A program made the translations under genes and the position numbers. A stretch of DNA of 64,000 nt from positions 372,001-436,000 of the forward strand of contig NZ_OZ026475.1 in the NCBI RefSeq assembly GCF_964020035.1. Reading direction: 5' to 3'. Every line of letters starts with the position of its first letter. Position 1 is the stretch's first letter. The notes beneath the pieces are model-generated. The model searched no databases and was not told the origin of the DNA. It saw only the letters and a program-made list of their open reading frames with translations. Source of the stretch: Spiroplasma endosymbiont of Crioceris asparagi (GTDB taxonomy: Bacteria > Bacillota_I > Bacilli_A > Mycoplasmatales > Mycoplasmataceae). Below are positions 10,722 through 22,044 of the stretch, in pieces.

Positions 10722-11306
10722 TTATTTACTAAAAAATTCTAAAAATTTATTATGAACTAAATCAAGATTTGTTTTTTCTTGCGATGATGTCATTAAAATT
10801 TCATTATCAGTAATGTTTAAAATTTTTTTAATCATATTTTTATTTTTTAAAATATCATTTTTCTTTAACTTATCTAATTTTGTTCCGATGATTAATACAG
10901 GAATATTCATTTTTCTTAAAAAATTATTCATTGAAATATCATCTTTTGTTGGTTCGTGACGTAAATCAATTAATTGACAAACAAATTTCAGATTTTCACG
11001 ACTCATCAAATAGTCTTGGATCATCACCGAAATTTGATCTTGTTGTGTCATTGAAAGACGTGAGTATCCATAACCAGGGCAATCAACAATTCTAAACTCT
11101 GAATTATTAATATCAAAAAAATTTAATAATTGTGTTTTACCTGGAGTTTGCGAAGTTTTCGCCATTTTTTTATTATTGGTTAATGTATTAATGAAACTCG
11201 ATTTTCCAACATTTGACCTTCCCAAAAAACACACTTCAGGAATATCATCAATAATTCAATGCTCTTGAGTTGGTGCTGACTTTATAAATTTAGCTTGCTT
11301 GATCAT
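10722..11306 (-). CDS. engB: Ribosome biogenesis GTPase EngB (YsxC/YihA)
   Basis: Essential GTPase of 50S subunit assembly, 194 residues, normal length. G1 GRSNVGKSS, G3 DCPGYG, G4 TKLDK and G5 TSS are all present; TSQTPGKTQLLNFF is the EngB switch I signature. ATG 11304-11306 adds 24 residues upstream of the first internal Met (across a UGA-Trp) and covers the usual IPEVCFLGRSN strand. GGGAG lies upstream. The start overlaps the end of the upstream membrane-protein gene by 17 nt, so translational coupling is likely. Confidence 0.96.
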
Positions 11307-11835
11307 ATTTATCTCCCACTTGACTAATTAACATTTCTTTAATTTTTCAAAAATATTTAATTTTTAAATACTCATAATCTTCATTTGTATTTACTAAAAT
11401 ATAAATTTTTTTACGTTTTAAATCATTTCCACATTTTTTTATCGTTGAAATTTTAAAAGTATTTTTAAATAAAATAATATTATCATCATAAATAACAACA
11501 AAGACACTTTTAAGAATTTTTTCTAAATAAAATAAAAAGAATACCACCAATAAAAGTGCAACTAAAGTAACTGATGAATTTATTAAAAAAACGTCTTTTG
11601 TTTTATTTTCTAAGCAATAAATTAATGTTGATAAAGATAATAAAGAAATTAAAATTATCAATGCATAAATTAAATATGCAAAATTTAAAATTTTATTATT
11701 AACAACTTTTGAATCTGAATTAATTTTTTTAACTTTATTAAATTCTTTTAAAAAGAAAAATAATTCAATAAATATATAAACAGTCAAAATAATCAAAACA
11801 ATAAAAATTGATATTTGTGAAATTCAATTATTCAT
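11290..11835 (-). CDS. Small membrane protein of unknown function
   Basis: Not recognised. 181 residues. TM helices lie at about 8-28, 48-70 and 80-105, followed by a soluble basic C-terminal domain of beta-strand character (VIYDDNIILFKNTFKIST, then lysine-rich). Start ATG 11833-11835 is preceded by AAAGGTGG and overlaps the previous gene's stop by 8 nt; its own stop lies inside engB. The tight packing 12388-11828, 11835-11290, 11306-10722 suggests one transcript, with the two membrane proteins possibly acting as a pair. Confidence 0.75.
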
Positions 11836-12388
11836 AATTTTTTACCACCTTTTCTAGTAATTGAAATATTTGCGGATTGCCAATTTCAAAACTAATGTAT
11901 TTATTTTCTGCGGTTTTAATCACTATTTTTCAATTAACTATTTTGTTCTTTATATCAACATAAGGTTTACATAAAAAATCTTTATCAATTTTAACAACAA
12001 TATATTTTTTATCTAATAAAAATACAAATCTTTTATTAGTAAGATAAATGCTTGTTAATATGTTCCTTCCTTTAACATTTTTAGATCATAGTGGTGGAAC
12101 AAAATATTTATCATTTATATTAATTAATTGATAATCTTTTTTTGTTGTTTGATAATTTGCATTAACTGCGTCTTTTTGAAAGAAACAAATTTCATCAACT
12201 GCTGTTTCAAAATTTAATTTAATTTTAAAGTCATCTAGTTTTAAATTATTATCTAAGTAAAAAGTTTTTTCTTGTTGCCTTTTAAATTTAATCTTTTTAT
12301 TTTCCGAAATAGCAAATAAAGCGAAAAAAAATAATAATAAAAGTCAAATTATAGCGACTACTATAACAAAAATGTTTGTTGAATTCAT
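11828..12388 (-). CDS. Membrane-anchored protein with a possible bacterial PH-like domain
   Basis: 186 residues: one N-terminal TM helix (about 5-27), a basic linker, then a beta-rich cytoplasmic domain. ILTSIYLTNKRFVFLL followed by hydrophobic strands and a C-terminal amphipathic helix (PQIFQLLEKVVKNYE) has the layout of bacterial PH/GRAM-like domains (LTN-x-R strand motif, C-terminal helix). This is pattern inference only. The gene is interrupted by two UGA-Trp codons and has no annotated-looking relatives in the window. It is the first gene of the group leading to engB. Confidence 0.65.
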
Positions 12389-12444
12389 ATTATTCCTTAC
12401 TAATTAGCAACTTAATTATATTATAATTTATTTACAGGTGTTAT

Positions 12445-13134
12445 ATGGTTAATCAATTAAGAAAAAATATATTAGAAGCAAAAGATATTAAATATTTAGG
12501 GCGTGTTATACCCTTTTGAAAAAAATCACTTAATAAATCTGCAAAGAAATTAAATAAATGAAATGCAAGATTTAATAATTCTGGCGATATTAATATGTTA
12601 ATCACTGTTAAGGGAACAGAAGATTTAGAAAAATATTTAACTAAATTAAATAACTACATTAACTTTTTTAATCAAAAATATAAAAAAATAAAAACTGATA
12701 AAAAAGTTTTAAGTAAATTTAAAAAATACATTGGTTATTATATGCAAAACATTGCAATTGCATCAAGTTTAAATCATATTGCAAAATTTTTAAAAGATAT
12801 TGAGTTTAATAATTTAACTAATCAAGAAAAAGCTAATTATTTTAATAAATATGTTTGAAGTTTTTTTAATCAATATATTGTTGAAGTTAAACGAATTATC
12901 GGTGATGATTATTTTATAAATACTGTAATTTCAAACATTGATAAAAAAAATGAAAATGAATTAATTAACTTTAGAAGACCGGTTAATTTAATTATTAATT
13001 ATGTAAGAAAATTGAATCTTAATAAAAAGATTAGCGATGTTGCTTATTTAGATTTTGTTGCTAACACTGTAGAGTTTGTACACTTTTTTTACGCATATTT
13101 AACAAATATTGAAAAATTTATGAAAATTATTTAA
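12445..13134 (+). CDS. Hypothetical helical protein
   Basis: Not recognised. 229 residues, Lys/Asn/Ile-rich, no signal peptide and no clear TM segment; predicted mostly helical. There are four UGA-Trp codons, so only the middle part is open under the standard code. ATG 12445 follows an AGGTG-like RBS. It is divergent from the PH-like gene and lies 41 nt ahead of the next plus-strand membrane-protein gene, so the two probably form a two-gene unit. A cytoplasmic partner of that membrane protein is possible but unproven. Confidence 0.7.
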
Positions 13135-13175
13135 TATCAATATTTTATTAATATATTATTACTAAAGGAGGAAAT

Positions 13176-14573
13176 ATGAAAAATTTAACATTAAAAATAG
13201 TTTTTATTGCTTTTGTTACTTATGCGTATTGTTGATATAACGTCTGAGTTAATTCAACCAAACCATATTATGTTACTAAAGAATTATTTGATCCTTTTAA
13301 ACTAATTTTATTAGGGATATTATTTACAATAATTTTTAATACAGTTATGGGTTTAGTAACAGGACCATTAAAAAATTTAAAAGCTTATCGAGCATCTAGA
13401 AAAAATTATGTGTTATTTGGTTTCAAAGGAACTATTGATACATTAAAAAATGCTCAGATTGCAATTGAAGCTAATGACAGCGAAGCTGTTAAAGGTATGT
13501 TGGGTGCACTTACTGGACTAACATATAAACCTGCTTATTTAGATCTTTTAATAACTGACTTATCAAACGCAGTTCTTAATAAAAGAGATGTAAATGTTTA
13601 TAAAGATGAAATTACATTTGTTCTTTCTTGTATTGAAGATTCATTTGTAAAAGAAGAAAAATGACAAGCAGGTCAAACTGTTGAAAGATTCTTTGAATTA
13701 AGAAGAGTTAATGAATACAACTCATATAATAGTTGAGATGCGGTTAACTATAGATTAAAATCTAGTGAAAGATTAGAAGATAAAACTAAAATTGAGTGAC
13801 AAATACTTGATATCTTATTAATTAGATTCTGAGGATTATTTGGAGCAGCACTAATTGTTAACATAATGGTGTGAGGCTTAATTTGCATGAATATTGATAG
13901 CAAATGATTATTTGGAGAAGAAATTATAGACACTGTTAATAAAACAAATAGTCGCTTTGAAAATGGTCATTTATCAATAATTATCGTGGCTTTAATTTTA
14001 ACAACATTTTTATCAACTGTTTTACTATTTTTCCAACAAGTTGCAATAATTGCAAAAAGTGAAAACATTAAAATCAGCAGTCTTAAATTAATTTTTGCTT
14101 TAATTTGTTTAACACTAATATTTTTAAATGTAATCGCTTATATTCTTGCAGCAAAAAACAAATGCTCATTAATTGAAGCTAATGCTGGAACAGCGTTCAT
14201 CCCTGATGGAACTGGAATAAAATATGATTCTACAAAATATGTTGCTCCAGGAATGGATGTTTCTAAATTTTACCAATTAGTATTCCAATTTTTATTTACA
14301 GCTTTATCAACAACATTATTAATGTATGCATTTGCATCATTTGTTAATGCTAAAGCTCAAGGAAATGTAAAAAATGTATTGATTGATAGTATTGTTATTC
14401 CATTAATAATATATGTATTATGTAGTGGAACAACTACAATTGCATTGTTACCAGATGGAAAAATTAAAATGGATATTGTTACAAAAATTTCAGGATTTAG
14501 TGGAGTTCTTTCATTTGCTTATTGAATTGTAATTTCTATAATTTCATTCTTAAGACCAAAAAGAAATTTTTAA
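13176..14573 (+). CDS. Polytopic membrane protein of unknown function
   Basis: Not recognised. 465 residues with a strong RBS (AAGGAGG, 13165-13171). TM helices lie near 7-25 and 45-65, then a roughly 140-residue cytoplasmic domain with a helical repeat feel (KGTIDTLKNAQIAIEAND), then about six more TM helices from residue 215 on. A 45-residue loop between later helices contains one Cys and Gly/Thr/Pro-rich segments. It contains many UGA-Trp codons. It may work with the preceding gene. It ends at a perfect 15-bp bidirectional terminator shared with pdhD. Confidence 0.75.
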
Positions 14574-14593
14574 TTAAACTTTAAAATTAACAT

Positions 14594-14629
14594 AATAAAA
14601 AAAGTAGAGTTTTATCTACTTTTTTTATT
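14594..14629. terminator. Bidirectional terminator between the membrane protein and pdhD
   Basis: AATAAAAAAAGTAGA at 14594-14608 and its exact complement at 14615-14629 form a 15-bp stem with a 6-nt loop; T runs lie on both strands. It contains the pdhD stop codon and ends the eight-gene energy operon. Confidence 0.9.
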
Positions 14630-16460
14630 ATCAATTAATCGGTTTTCCACTTTCTAATGCTTCTGCTGCTTCACCGATTGCCTCACTCAATGTTGGGTGT
14701 GGGTGAATTGCACGAGCAATTTCAGTAATAGTCCCTTCTGATTCGATTACACTAGTAATTTCAGAAATCATATCGGTGGCAGTGTTAGCAATAATGTGTG
14801 CACCTAAAATTTGTTTATATTTTGGTTCACAAATTAATTTAACAAATCCGACAGTATTACCATCAGCCAATGCTTTACCAATAGCTGCAAAAGGAAATTT
14901 GTATGCTTGATATTCAATATTATCATGTTTTAATTGCTCTTCAGTATAACCTATTACAGCTACTTCGGGATGAGTGTAAATACAACTTGGAATACGATCA
15001 TAACGCATTTTTAAATCATGAGCATCTTTTATGTTATGCAAACTTGCAATATGATTTGCAGCAATAATACCTTGATGTGAAGCCACATGCGCAAGCATAA
15101 TTCTACCTGTTACATCACCAATAGCATAAACATTGTTTAAGTTAGTACGACAATATTCATCAACTAAAATATGTCCTTTTTCATTTTTATTAATACCAAT
15201 ATTATCAAATCCTGTAGTTACTACTTGACGGCCCACAGATTGTAAAACATAATCTGCTTTAATAGTATGAGTTTTTCCGCCAACTTCATAAACTACTTCA
15301 TGATTTTTTTTAAATTCTTTTGTATTAACATTAGTAATAATTTCTAAATTACCATGTTTTAATAGTTCTTTTGTCATTTCATTTGAAACATCACTATCTA
15401 GCATTTCTAAAATAGTTGGCATAAATTGTAAAATAGTAACTTTAGTTCCCAGTTGTTTAAACATTGAGGCAAACTCTACACCAATAACTCCCCCACCAAT
15501 AACAACTAGTGATTTAGGAATTGTTTTTAAATTTAAAGCAGCTGTTGAATCAATTAGTCAACCATCTTTTACCGCAGCCTCAGCTCCGGGAAGCTTCAAT
15601 CCATTTGGAATACTTCCGGTGGCAATAATCATATTTTCACAAGTATATTTTTTATTATCTACTGAAATAGTATATTGATCTAAAGCTGTTGCTTCTCCAC
15701 TAATCATTGTTACTTTATTTTTTTTCAATAGTGATTTAACTCCGCTAGTTAATTTATCAACAACATTATTTTTACGAGCTTGAATTTTATTTCAATCTAA
15801 TTTGATATTAGTTTTGGCAATTTTAATTCCAAACTCTGCTGCTTCATTAATAATTTGTTCATAAACATATGATGATTTTAATAGTGTTTTAGTAGGAATA
15901 CATCCAATGTTTAAACAAACACCACCATATTTATTTTTTTCAACGATCATTGTTTTTAATCCTAATTGAGCACACTTAATAGCTGATACATATCCACCAA
16001 CTCCTCCACCAACTATAATTACATCATAGTGATTTGGACCACTTAATTGTGGTTTACTTATAACTGGCTCAGGATTTGAAACAATGTCTTGTTGATTATT
16101 TTGTGGTTGTGATGTTTTACGTCCGCGAGTTAATAAAGAATTAGAAACTGGAGTTGAACCAACAACAGAAGCGTTTTCTTCTTCAACTTCTGGTGTTGCA
16201 GGTGTTGCGACAACATTTTCATTTTTACCATCATTAATTTCAACAACTACATCACCAACCTTAATTTCTTGACCTTTTTGAATTAAGATTTTGGCAATAA
16301 CTCCATTAATTGGTGATGGTATATCTGATGTTACTTTATCAGTTTCTACATTAAATAAGGCATCACCCATTTTTACTGTTTGTCCTGGTTTTATCATTAC
16401 TTCAGTTACAGTACCTTCTGTTAATCCTTCACCAATATCGGCAAATTTTACTTTATACAT
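14628..16460 (-). CDS. pdhD: Dihydrolipoamide dehydrogenase (E3) with N-terminal lipoyl domain
   Basis: Re-oxidises dihydrolipoamide of the pyruvate dehydrogenase complex and yields NADH. 610 residues against about 470 for a bare E3. Residues 1-78 are a lipoyl domain with the lipoylated lysine in ETDKVTSDIPSP (Lys42); residues 79-140 are a Pro/Ser/Asn-rich swinging linker; then an FAD fold (IIVGGGVGGY, about 148-157), redox disulfide GGVCLNIGCIPTK (Cys182, Cys187), NAD fold (VVIGGGVIGVEFA) and the dimer-domain HPHPTLSEA motif. RBS AAGGAG precedes ATG 16460. Since the neighbouring E2 has no lipoyl domain, this one must carry the acetyl transfer for the complex. Confidence 0.97.
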
Positions 16461-16469
16461 ACATACTCC

Positions 16470-17411
16470 TTATTCTATTAACAACAATGCAGGATTTGTT
16501 AAATAGTTAGTTACTAAAATTAAAAATCTTCCTGCATCTGCCCCATCAATTACTTTATGGTCACAAGAAATAGATAGCGGCATAAAGTCTCTAACCATTA
16601 TTTCTCCATTTATAACAGCTGGTGTTTTAGTAATTGTTCCGACCCCCAGAATCGCAGATTCTGGATAATTAACAATTGGAGTGGCATAATCAAGCCCTAC
16701 TGATCCAAAGTTAGATATTGTAAATGTTCCGCCAGTCATTTCGTTTAATGTTAATTTTTTTGTACGTGCTTTAGTAGCAAGTTTAGTAATTTTGGCGGCA
16801 ATTTGTAAGATTGACATTTGATCAGCACACTTAATCACAGGTACCATCAACCCTTCTGGAGTATCGCAAGCTACTCCAATATTAATTTGATTAGCCATTT
16901 GAATTGCATGATTCTTTTCATCATTTCTAATATTTAAATTCGGCATTTGTTTTAATGACAAGGCAACCGCTTTTACAATAAAAGCTAAATATGTTAACTT
17001 AACATTTTTAGTAAGTGCGTGTGTTTTTACATTGTTGCGTAATTTCACTAATTCACTAACATCAATACTTTTTAGCCCAGTAAACAATGCGGTTTGACTA
17101 TTAGCAATTCCCATTGCTTTAACTGTTGCCTTGCGAATAGGATTCATAGGTATACTCTCCCATTGCAAAGTTTCACTAAATGTTGGCATTGTTAAATTAG
17201 GTTTTGCTAGTGATTCACTAACATTTGATAATTTATCTACTTTTAATTCATCATTAACTATAGGTTTTGCAGCAACTTGTGGTTTAAAATTTTGAATATC
17301 TGCAACTAAAATTCGGTTATTTGGACCACTAGGAATAACCTGATTAAGATCAATTCCCAAGTCTGCAGCGACCTTACGAGCTAATGGACTTGCTTTAATT
17401 GCAACTTTCAT
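16470..17411 (-). CDS. pdhC: Dihydrolipoamide acetyltransferase (E2) lacking a lipoyl domain
   Basis: Core of the PDH complex. 313 residues (ATG 17411 is preferred because GGGGGA lies 8 nt upstream; ATG 17417 would leave only 2 nt). It opens straight into the peripheral subunit-binding domain, SPLARKVAADLGIDL...GPNNRILVADI (residues about 7-40), then a short linker and the trimeric catalytic domain ending in DHKVIDGADAGRF, with the catalytic His and Asp. The usual 80-residue lipoyl domain and first linker are missing. The 115-nt gap upstream contains what looks like the old start site (see separate entry). Function should depend on the E3 lipoyl domain. Confidence 0.95.
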   Translation of the reverse strand: MKVAIKASPLARKVAADLGIDLNQVIPSGPNNRILVADIQNFKPQVAAKPIVNDELKVDKLSNVSESLAKPNLTMPTFSETLQWESIPMNPIRKATVKAMGIANSQTALFTGLKSIDVSELVKLRNNVKTHALTKNVKLTYLAFIVKAVALSLKQMPNLNIRNDEKNHAIQMANQINIGVACDTPEGLMVPVIKCADQMSILQIAAKITKLATKARTKKLTLNEMTGGTFTISNFGSVGLDYATPIVNYPESAILGVGTITKTPAVINGEIMVRDFMPLSISCDHKVIDGADAGRFLILVTNYLTNPALLLIE

Positions 17412-17517
17412 TCTCATGTTCCCCCATTTTATTTTCTTTATTTATGTTATTAAAATTTAATTTAATAATTTTTAAGTTTATTATTTTTATAGTTAAAATT
17501 AATTCTTTTATATACAT
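17412..17517 (-). pseudogene. Fossil 5' end of pdhC (former lipoyl-domain start)
   Basis: Between pdhB and pdhC lies RBS plus start AAGGAGTAAGGATGTATA (ATG 17515-17517). It closely matches the start of the lipoyl-bearing pdhD, AAGGAGTATGTATGTATA. The frame then runs about 40 codons of A/T-rich sequence without lipoyl motifs, out of frame with pdhC, and ends just inside pdhC. I infer that the lipoyl domain was deleted and its start region decayed. It might still be translated as a short coupling ORF. Confidence 0.5.
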
Positions 17518-17526
17518 CCTTACTCC

Positions 17527-18528
17527 TTAAAATTTAAAATTAATTACTTCATTAATTTTTTCTTCAATTCGAGTAGGAATTGGTTGATGATATGTTTCTC
17601 CTGAATCAAAAGGAATAACAATATCGTATCCTGTACATCTTGAAAGCGGTGCTTTTAGATATTCAAAACAATTTTCGTTTACACTAGCAATTATTTCTGC
17701 TGAAACTGAAAATGATTTAACAGCTTCGTGAACAACCAATAATCTTCCTGTTTTTTTTACTGAATTAAATACCATTTCACGATCTCACGGTTTAATTGAA
17801 CGTAAGTCAATTAACTCAATTGTTTTTCCAGGATTTTTAGTTTCGAATGCTTCAATTGCTTTTTGACAATCTACAGTTTGTGCTCCATAAGTTACCACAG
17901 TAAGATCGTTTCCTTCCTGAATAATAGTTCCCTTACCAATTGGTACAGTATAAAAATCTTCAGGAATTTCTTCTTTAAAAGCACGATATAGTTTAGTTGG
18001 TTCTAAAACAATGACTGGATCATTTGATTCAATTGCTGCCAACAATAGTCCTTTTGTATCATATGGAGTTGATGGGCAAACTACTTTAATTCCTGGTACA
18101 TGTGCATAAATAACTTCCATAGCTTCAGAATGTAATTCAAGGGCACGAATTCCCCCGCCCATTGGCATTCTAATTACTAATGGTGTTGGATATTTACCAC
18201 GTGTACGGTTACGCATTCTTCCTAAATGACCAATAATGTTTTGAAGTGAGGCTCAACCCAAACCTTCAAATTGAATTTCAACTACTGGTTTCATTTTGTT
18301 TAATGCCATTCCAATTCCAACACCAACAAAAACTGCTTCAGAAATTGGTGCATCAAAACAACGTGATTCACCATGAGTTTTTTGCAAGCCTTCGGTAGCA
18401 CGGAAAACTCCACCTTCAAATCCAACATCTTCTCCAAAAACTACAACTTCTTTTCACTTGTTCATTGCTAAATCAAGTGTGTGAGAAATTGCTTTAATAT
18501 TGTTCAAAGTTATCATTTTTTCTGCCAT
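17527..18528 (-). CDS. pdhB: Pyruvate dehydrogenase E1 beta subunit
   Basis: 333 residues, typical E1-beta. Conserved [15 protein letters not shown] near the N-terminus, the [15 protein letters not shown] segment, and [19 protein letters not shown] around the active site. The C-terminal transketolase domain contains [12 protein letters not shown]. It forms the alpha2beta2 thiamine diphosphate decarboxylase with PdhA. ATG 18528 lies 2 nt past the pdhA stop, with GGGGGA upstream inside pdhA, so translation is coupled. Confidence 0.98.
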
Positions 18529-18530
18529 GA

Positions 18531-19646
18531 TTAATGTCCCCCTTTAACTCTAGGGTGAGTTTTAAAAAATGCTTGTGCTTCATGCAGTTGTTCTTCAAGT
18601 TCTGGTGTTTTTTTCTCATATATAAAATCAAATACATTTTCTAATGGATAATCTTTTTCAGCTTCAGCTAATTCAAATTGTTTATGAATAAATTCATCTT
18701 GTTCTTTATCTAAAGCTTGTTGTTGATTATCATCTCAATATTTTAATGATTCTAAATATTTTTTAAAACGAATTAATGGATCATTTTTTTGTGCTTCAGC
18801 AAATTCTGGTTTAGGACGATAAACATCAGGGTTGTCTGATGAAGAATGCGCCCCTAAACGATAAGTATCAAATTCTATTAACACTGGACCGTTGCCATTT
18901 CTAACATATTCAATACATTCTTTACTTACTGCATAACATGCTAAAAAATCATTACCATCAACTTTAATTGATGGAGTTCCAGTAGCAATTCCTTTAACTG
19001 CAACATTTAAAGCTTTAGTTGATTTTGCATATGGCGTAGAGATTGCTCACTTATTATTTTCACAAACAAACACAACGGGAAGTTCATGTAGTTTAGCAAA
19101 ATTCATTGCTTCATAAGTTTCACCCTCACTCATTCCGCCATCGCCTGTGGTTGTTAAAGTTACTGCTTTTGATTTACGATATTTTTCTGCAAATGCAATT
19201 CCAGTAGCTTGTGAAAATTGAGAACCAATAATAATGTTTGGTGGTAAAGAATTAACACCCTTAGGTGATTGACCACCAATTTCATTACCCATTCAATACA
19301 ACATAATGTTTTTCATTGGCATTCCCACTGTTAGCCAAGCAGCATTATTACGATAACCACAAGCAAATCAATCTTGACCTTGCACTAAGTTAATTGCATA
19401 ACCGACTTCAGCAGCTTCTTGACCAGTTGATGATAGAAATGATAATAATCTTCCTTGACGTTGGACTTTGTTTTGAAAATCATCTTGACGTCTTGATAAA
19501 TTCATAAGTTTATATGCTTTTAATAATTCCGTCTTACTAATTTTTGGTAAAATTGCTGCATCACAAATAATTTTTCCATTGCGATCTAGCATTTTTACTT
19601 CTTCATTTTTTAACGGATCATATTTAAATAAATATTTTGTTTCCAT
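18531..19646 (-). CDS. pdhA: Pyruvate dehydrogenase E1 alpha subunit
   Basis: 371 residues, normal for Gram-positive-type E1-alpha. The thiamine diphosphate motif GDGGMSEG...CENNKWA is intact, as are the STGQEAAEVG and YRNNAAWL segments and the RLGAHSSSDNPDVYR phosphorylation-loop region. It decarboxylates pyruvate and reductively acetylates lipoamide, here the lipoyl domain on E3. Start ATG 19646 has GGAAAGG upstream. It lies 15 nt after lplA in an operon with pdhB, pdhC and pdhD. Confidence 0.98.
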
Positions 19647-19661
19647 TTTGATAACCTTTCC

Positions 19662-20657
19662 TTACATAATTAATAAGTTCAATAATTCTTCATTGGTAAT
19701 ATCAGCACCAAATATTTTTTGAATATCAATAGTTTTTAAAACATCTAAAATTGATTGATGATCATATTTCACATTAGTTAATTTTTGTTCAATTTCATTA
19801 GTTCCAATAAATCCTAAAAAGTCACCAAATAATTTAATCTCTTTAATTGCTCCTGACTCAATATTTAATTCAACTTCAAACAACCCTTTACCAGGATAAT
19901 AAATTTTATTTTTATAGTTAAAGTCATTATGTTTATTGAATGTTCAATCATGACTACAATATTTCTCTACAAATAATTTGTTAATTTCTAGTTTATCTTC
20001 ATCAGTTAAAGTAATTTCTTTTACATTTTGTTTTTGTGAAAACACATTAATTAATTTTTTAATGAAATCAGCAATTTCAATTGGTTTTTCAGCTTCATTA
20101 TTAATGTTTGTAACTCGACTACTAATTGATTTAATGTTTTTAGAAATAATTTTTTGACGATCAACTGTTAAATATTTTGATAACAATTCTAAGTTAGAAT
20201 TAAACAATAAGGTACCATGTTGTAAAAAACGATTTTGATGTTTTAACATTGCATTACCAGAAATTTTTTTGCCATTAATAGCAATGTCATTTCTTCCCAA
20301 AAAACATGGGTTTAAATTATATAACTTTAAGGCATCTAATATTGGAGTCATTGTTTCTTGAAACATTGATATTCCAGTATTTTGTTTATCATCATAAATA
20401 ATACTAAAATTTAAATTACCCAAATCATGAAAAACTGCGCCTCCGCCAGTATTTCTTCGAATAATAGTAACATCATCTGCTAATGCAAGTTTGATATTTA
20501 CTTCACTAGTAACATTTTGATTACGACCAATCACAATAGTATTGTGATTTTGTCACAAAAATAGAATTGGCTCTTGATATTTAGAACTTCTTACAAAAAA
20601 GTCTTCAATTGCTAAATTATACCTAGGGTCTGTTGTATCAGTTTTAAAAATTAACAT
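19662..20657 (-). CDS. lplA: Lipoate-protein ligase A
   Basis: Attaches scavenged lipoate to the lipoyl domain by way of lipoyl-AMP. 331 residues with the catalytic domain first (motif RRNTGGGAVFHDLGNLNFS and GNAMLKHQNRFLQHGTLL, matching the RR-x2-GGG-x-V-x-HD-x-GN signature) and an accessory C-terminal domain. ATG 20657 starts the canonical MLIFKTDTTDPRYNLAIEDF. The neighbouring pdh genes and lack of lipA/lipB in view suggest that the cell imports lipoate. In this genome segment its only visible substrate domain is that of PdhD. Confidence 0.95.
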
Positions 20658-20658
20658 A

Positions 20659-22017
20659 TTATTCTTTGAAGAAATTCAATCCTAAAACTTCAAGTGAGGC
20701 TAATGTGATAAAGTTATATGGTTTATTAAAGTGTGGTAAGAAGAAAATATCAACTAATGGTAATTCATCAATAGTTAATCCTTTTTGAATTGCTAACGCA
20801 AACATATACATAACTTCAGTGTGATTATTTGTTGAAGCAACTTGTGCTCCAATAATTCTACGAGATTTTTTTTCTCAAATAAGTTTAATTTTTACTTTTT
20901 TAAAAGTTGGCATAAATTCTGGACGATCATTATCTTCAAAGACTTTTTCTTCTGCATCTATTCCCATTTTTTTGGCAGCAGTCATTGAAATTCCAGTAGC
21001 TCCCATTTTTCAATTAAAGACTTCAATTCCATTTGCCCCAGTAAATCCAGGTGATTTTAAAGCATTGTTTTTTACAATATTTATTGCTGCTAAAATTCCT
21101 GTACGTACAGCAGTTGTTGCTAAAGCAACTTGAATACGTTTATTTAATGCAATATTTAAAACAGTTGCACAGTCACCAATTGCATAAATATTTTTATCAG
21201 ATGATTGCATATAATCATTAGTAATGACTGCTCCACGTTCATCAAGATCAATTATTCCTTTTAGCAATTCAGTTTTTGGTTTAACACCAACTGAGAATAC
21301 AACATAATCTGTATCAATTTCACCATTATCTAAAATAACTTTGTTAACTTTACCATTAACTCCGCCAAATTTTACAACTTTAGATTTTAAAAATAAATTA
21401 ACATTGTTTTGTTGCATTTCTTTTTCAATAATTTCTGTCATTTCTCCATCATAATACATTGGCATAATACGGTCACATATATCAACCAAAGAAACATTTT
21501 TCCCTGATTTAACAAAGGCATCAACTAGTTCTACCCCAATATAACCTGCACCAACAATAGTTATATTTTTAATATTTTTATCATTATTAGCTGCTTTAAT
21601 TTTTTGAGCATGATAATAGTTTTTACAAATTTGTACATTTTCTAAATCAATACCTTCAATTGGTGGGGTTACTGGTCAAGTTCCAGTTGAAATAATTAAT
21701 TTATCATAATGGTCTTCAACAATTTCTTTTGTTAAAAGATTTTCAAATTTAACAGTTTTTTTAACTTTGTCAATTCCAACTCATTTGTGATTCATATTAA
21801 CATTAATTTTTTCTTTTTTTAATAATTCTGGACTAGCGTAAAACAATCCTTGTGGATCTTTAATTTGTCCTCCAACTCATAAGGCGATTCCACATCCTAA
21901 AAAAGAAATGACATCACTTTGATCATAAGTAGTAACTTCCATTTCAGGAGCCAATCTTCTTAATGTTCTTACCGCTGTTGTTCCAGCGTGATTTGTTCCA
22001 ATTACTATAGTTTTCAT
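20659..22017 (-). CDS. nox: NADH oxidase, flavin-dependent (Nox family)
   Basis: 452 residues. N-terminal FAD fold IVIGTNHAGTTAV, redox-active Cys42 in SFLGCGIAL, NAD fold ITIVGAGYIGVELV, and the second FAD motif IYAIGDCATV. The single active-site Cys with this flanking sequence is typical of H2O-forming NADH oxidases and CoA-disulfide reductases. It most likely regenerates NAD+ from the NADH made by glycolysis and PDH. It sits inside the pta-ack-pdh operon, 1 nt before lplA. Confidence 0.93.
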
Positions 22018-22044
22018 TTTTTCCTCCGTTAGTTTAATTAATTA

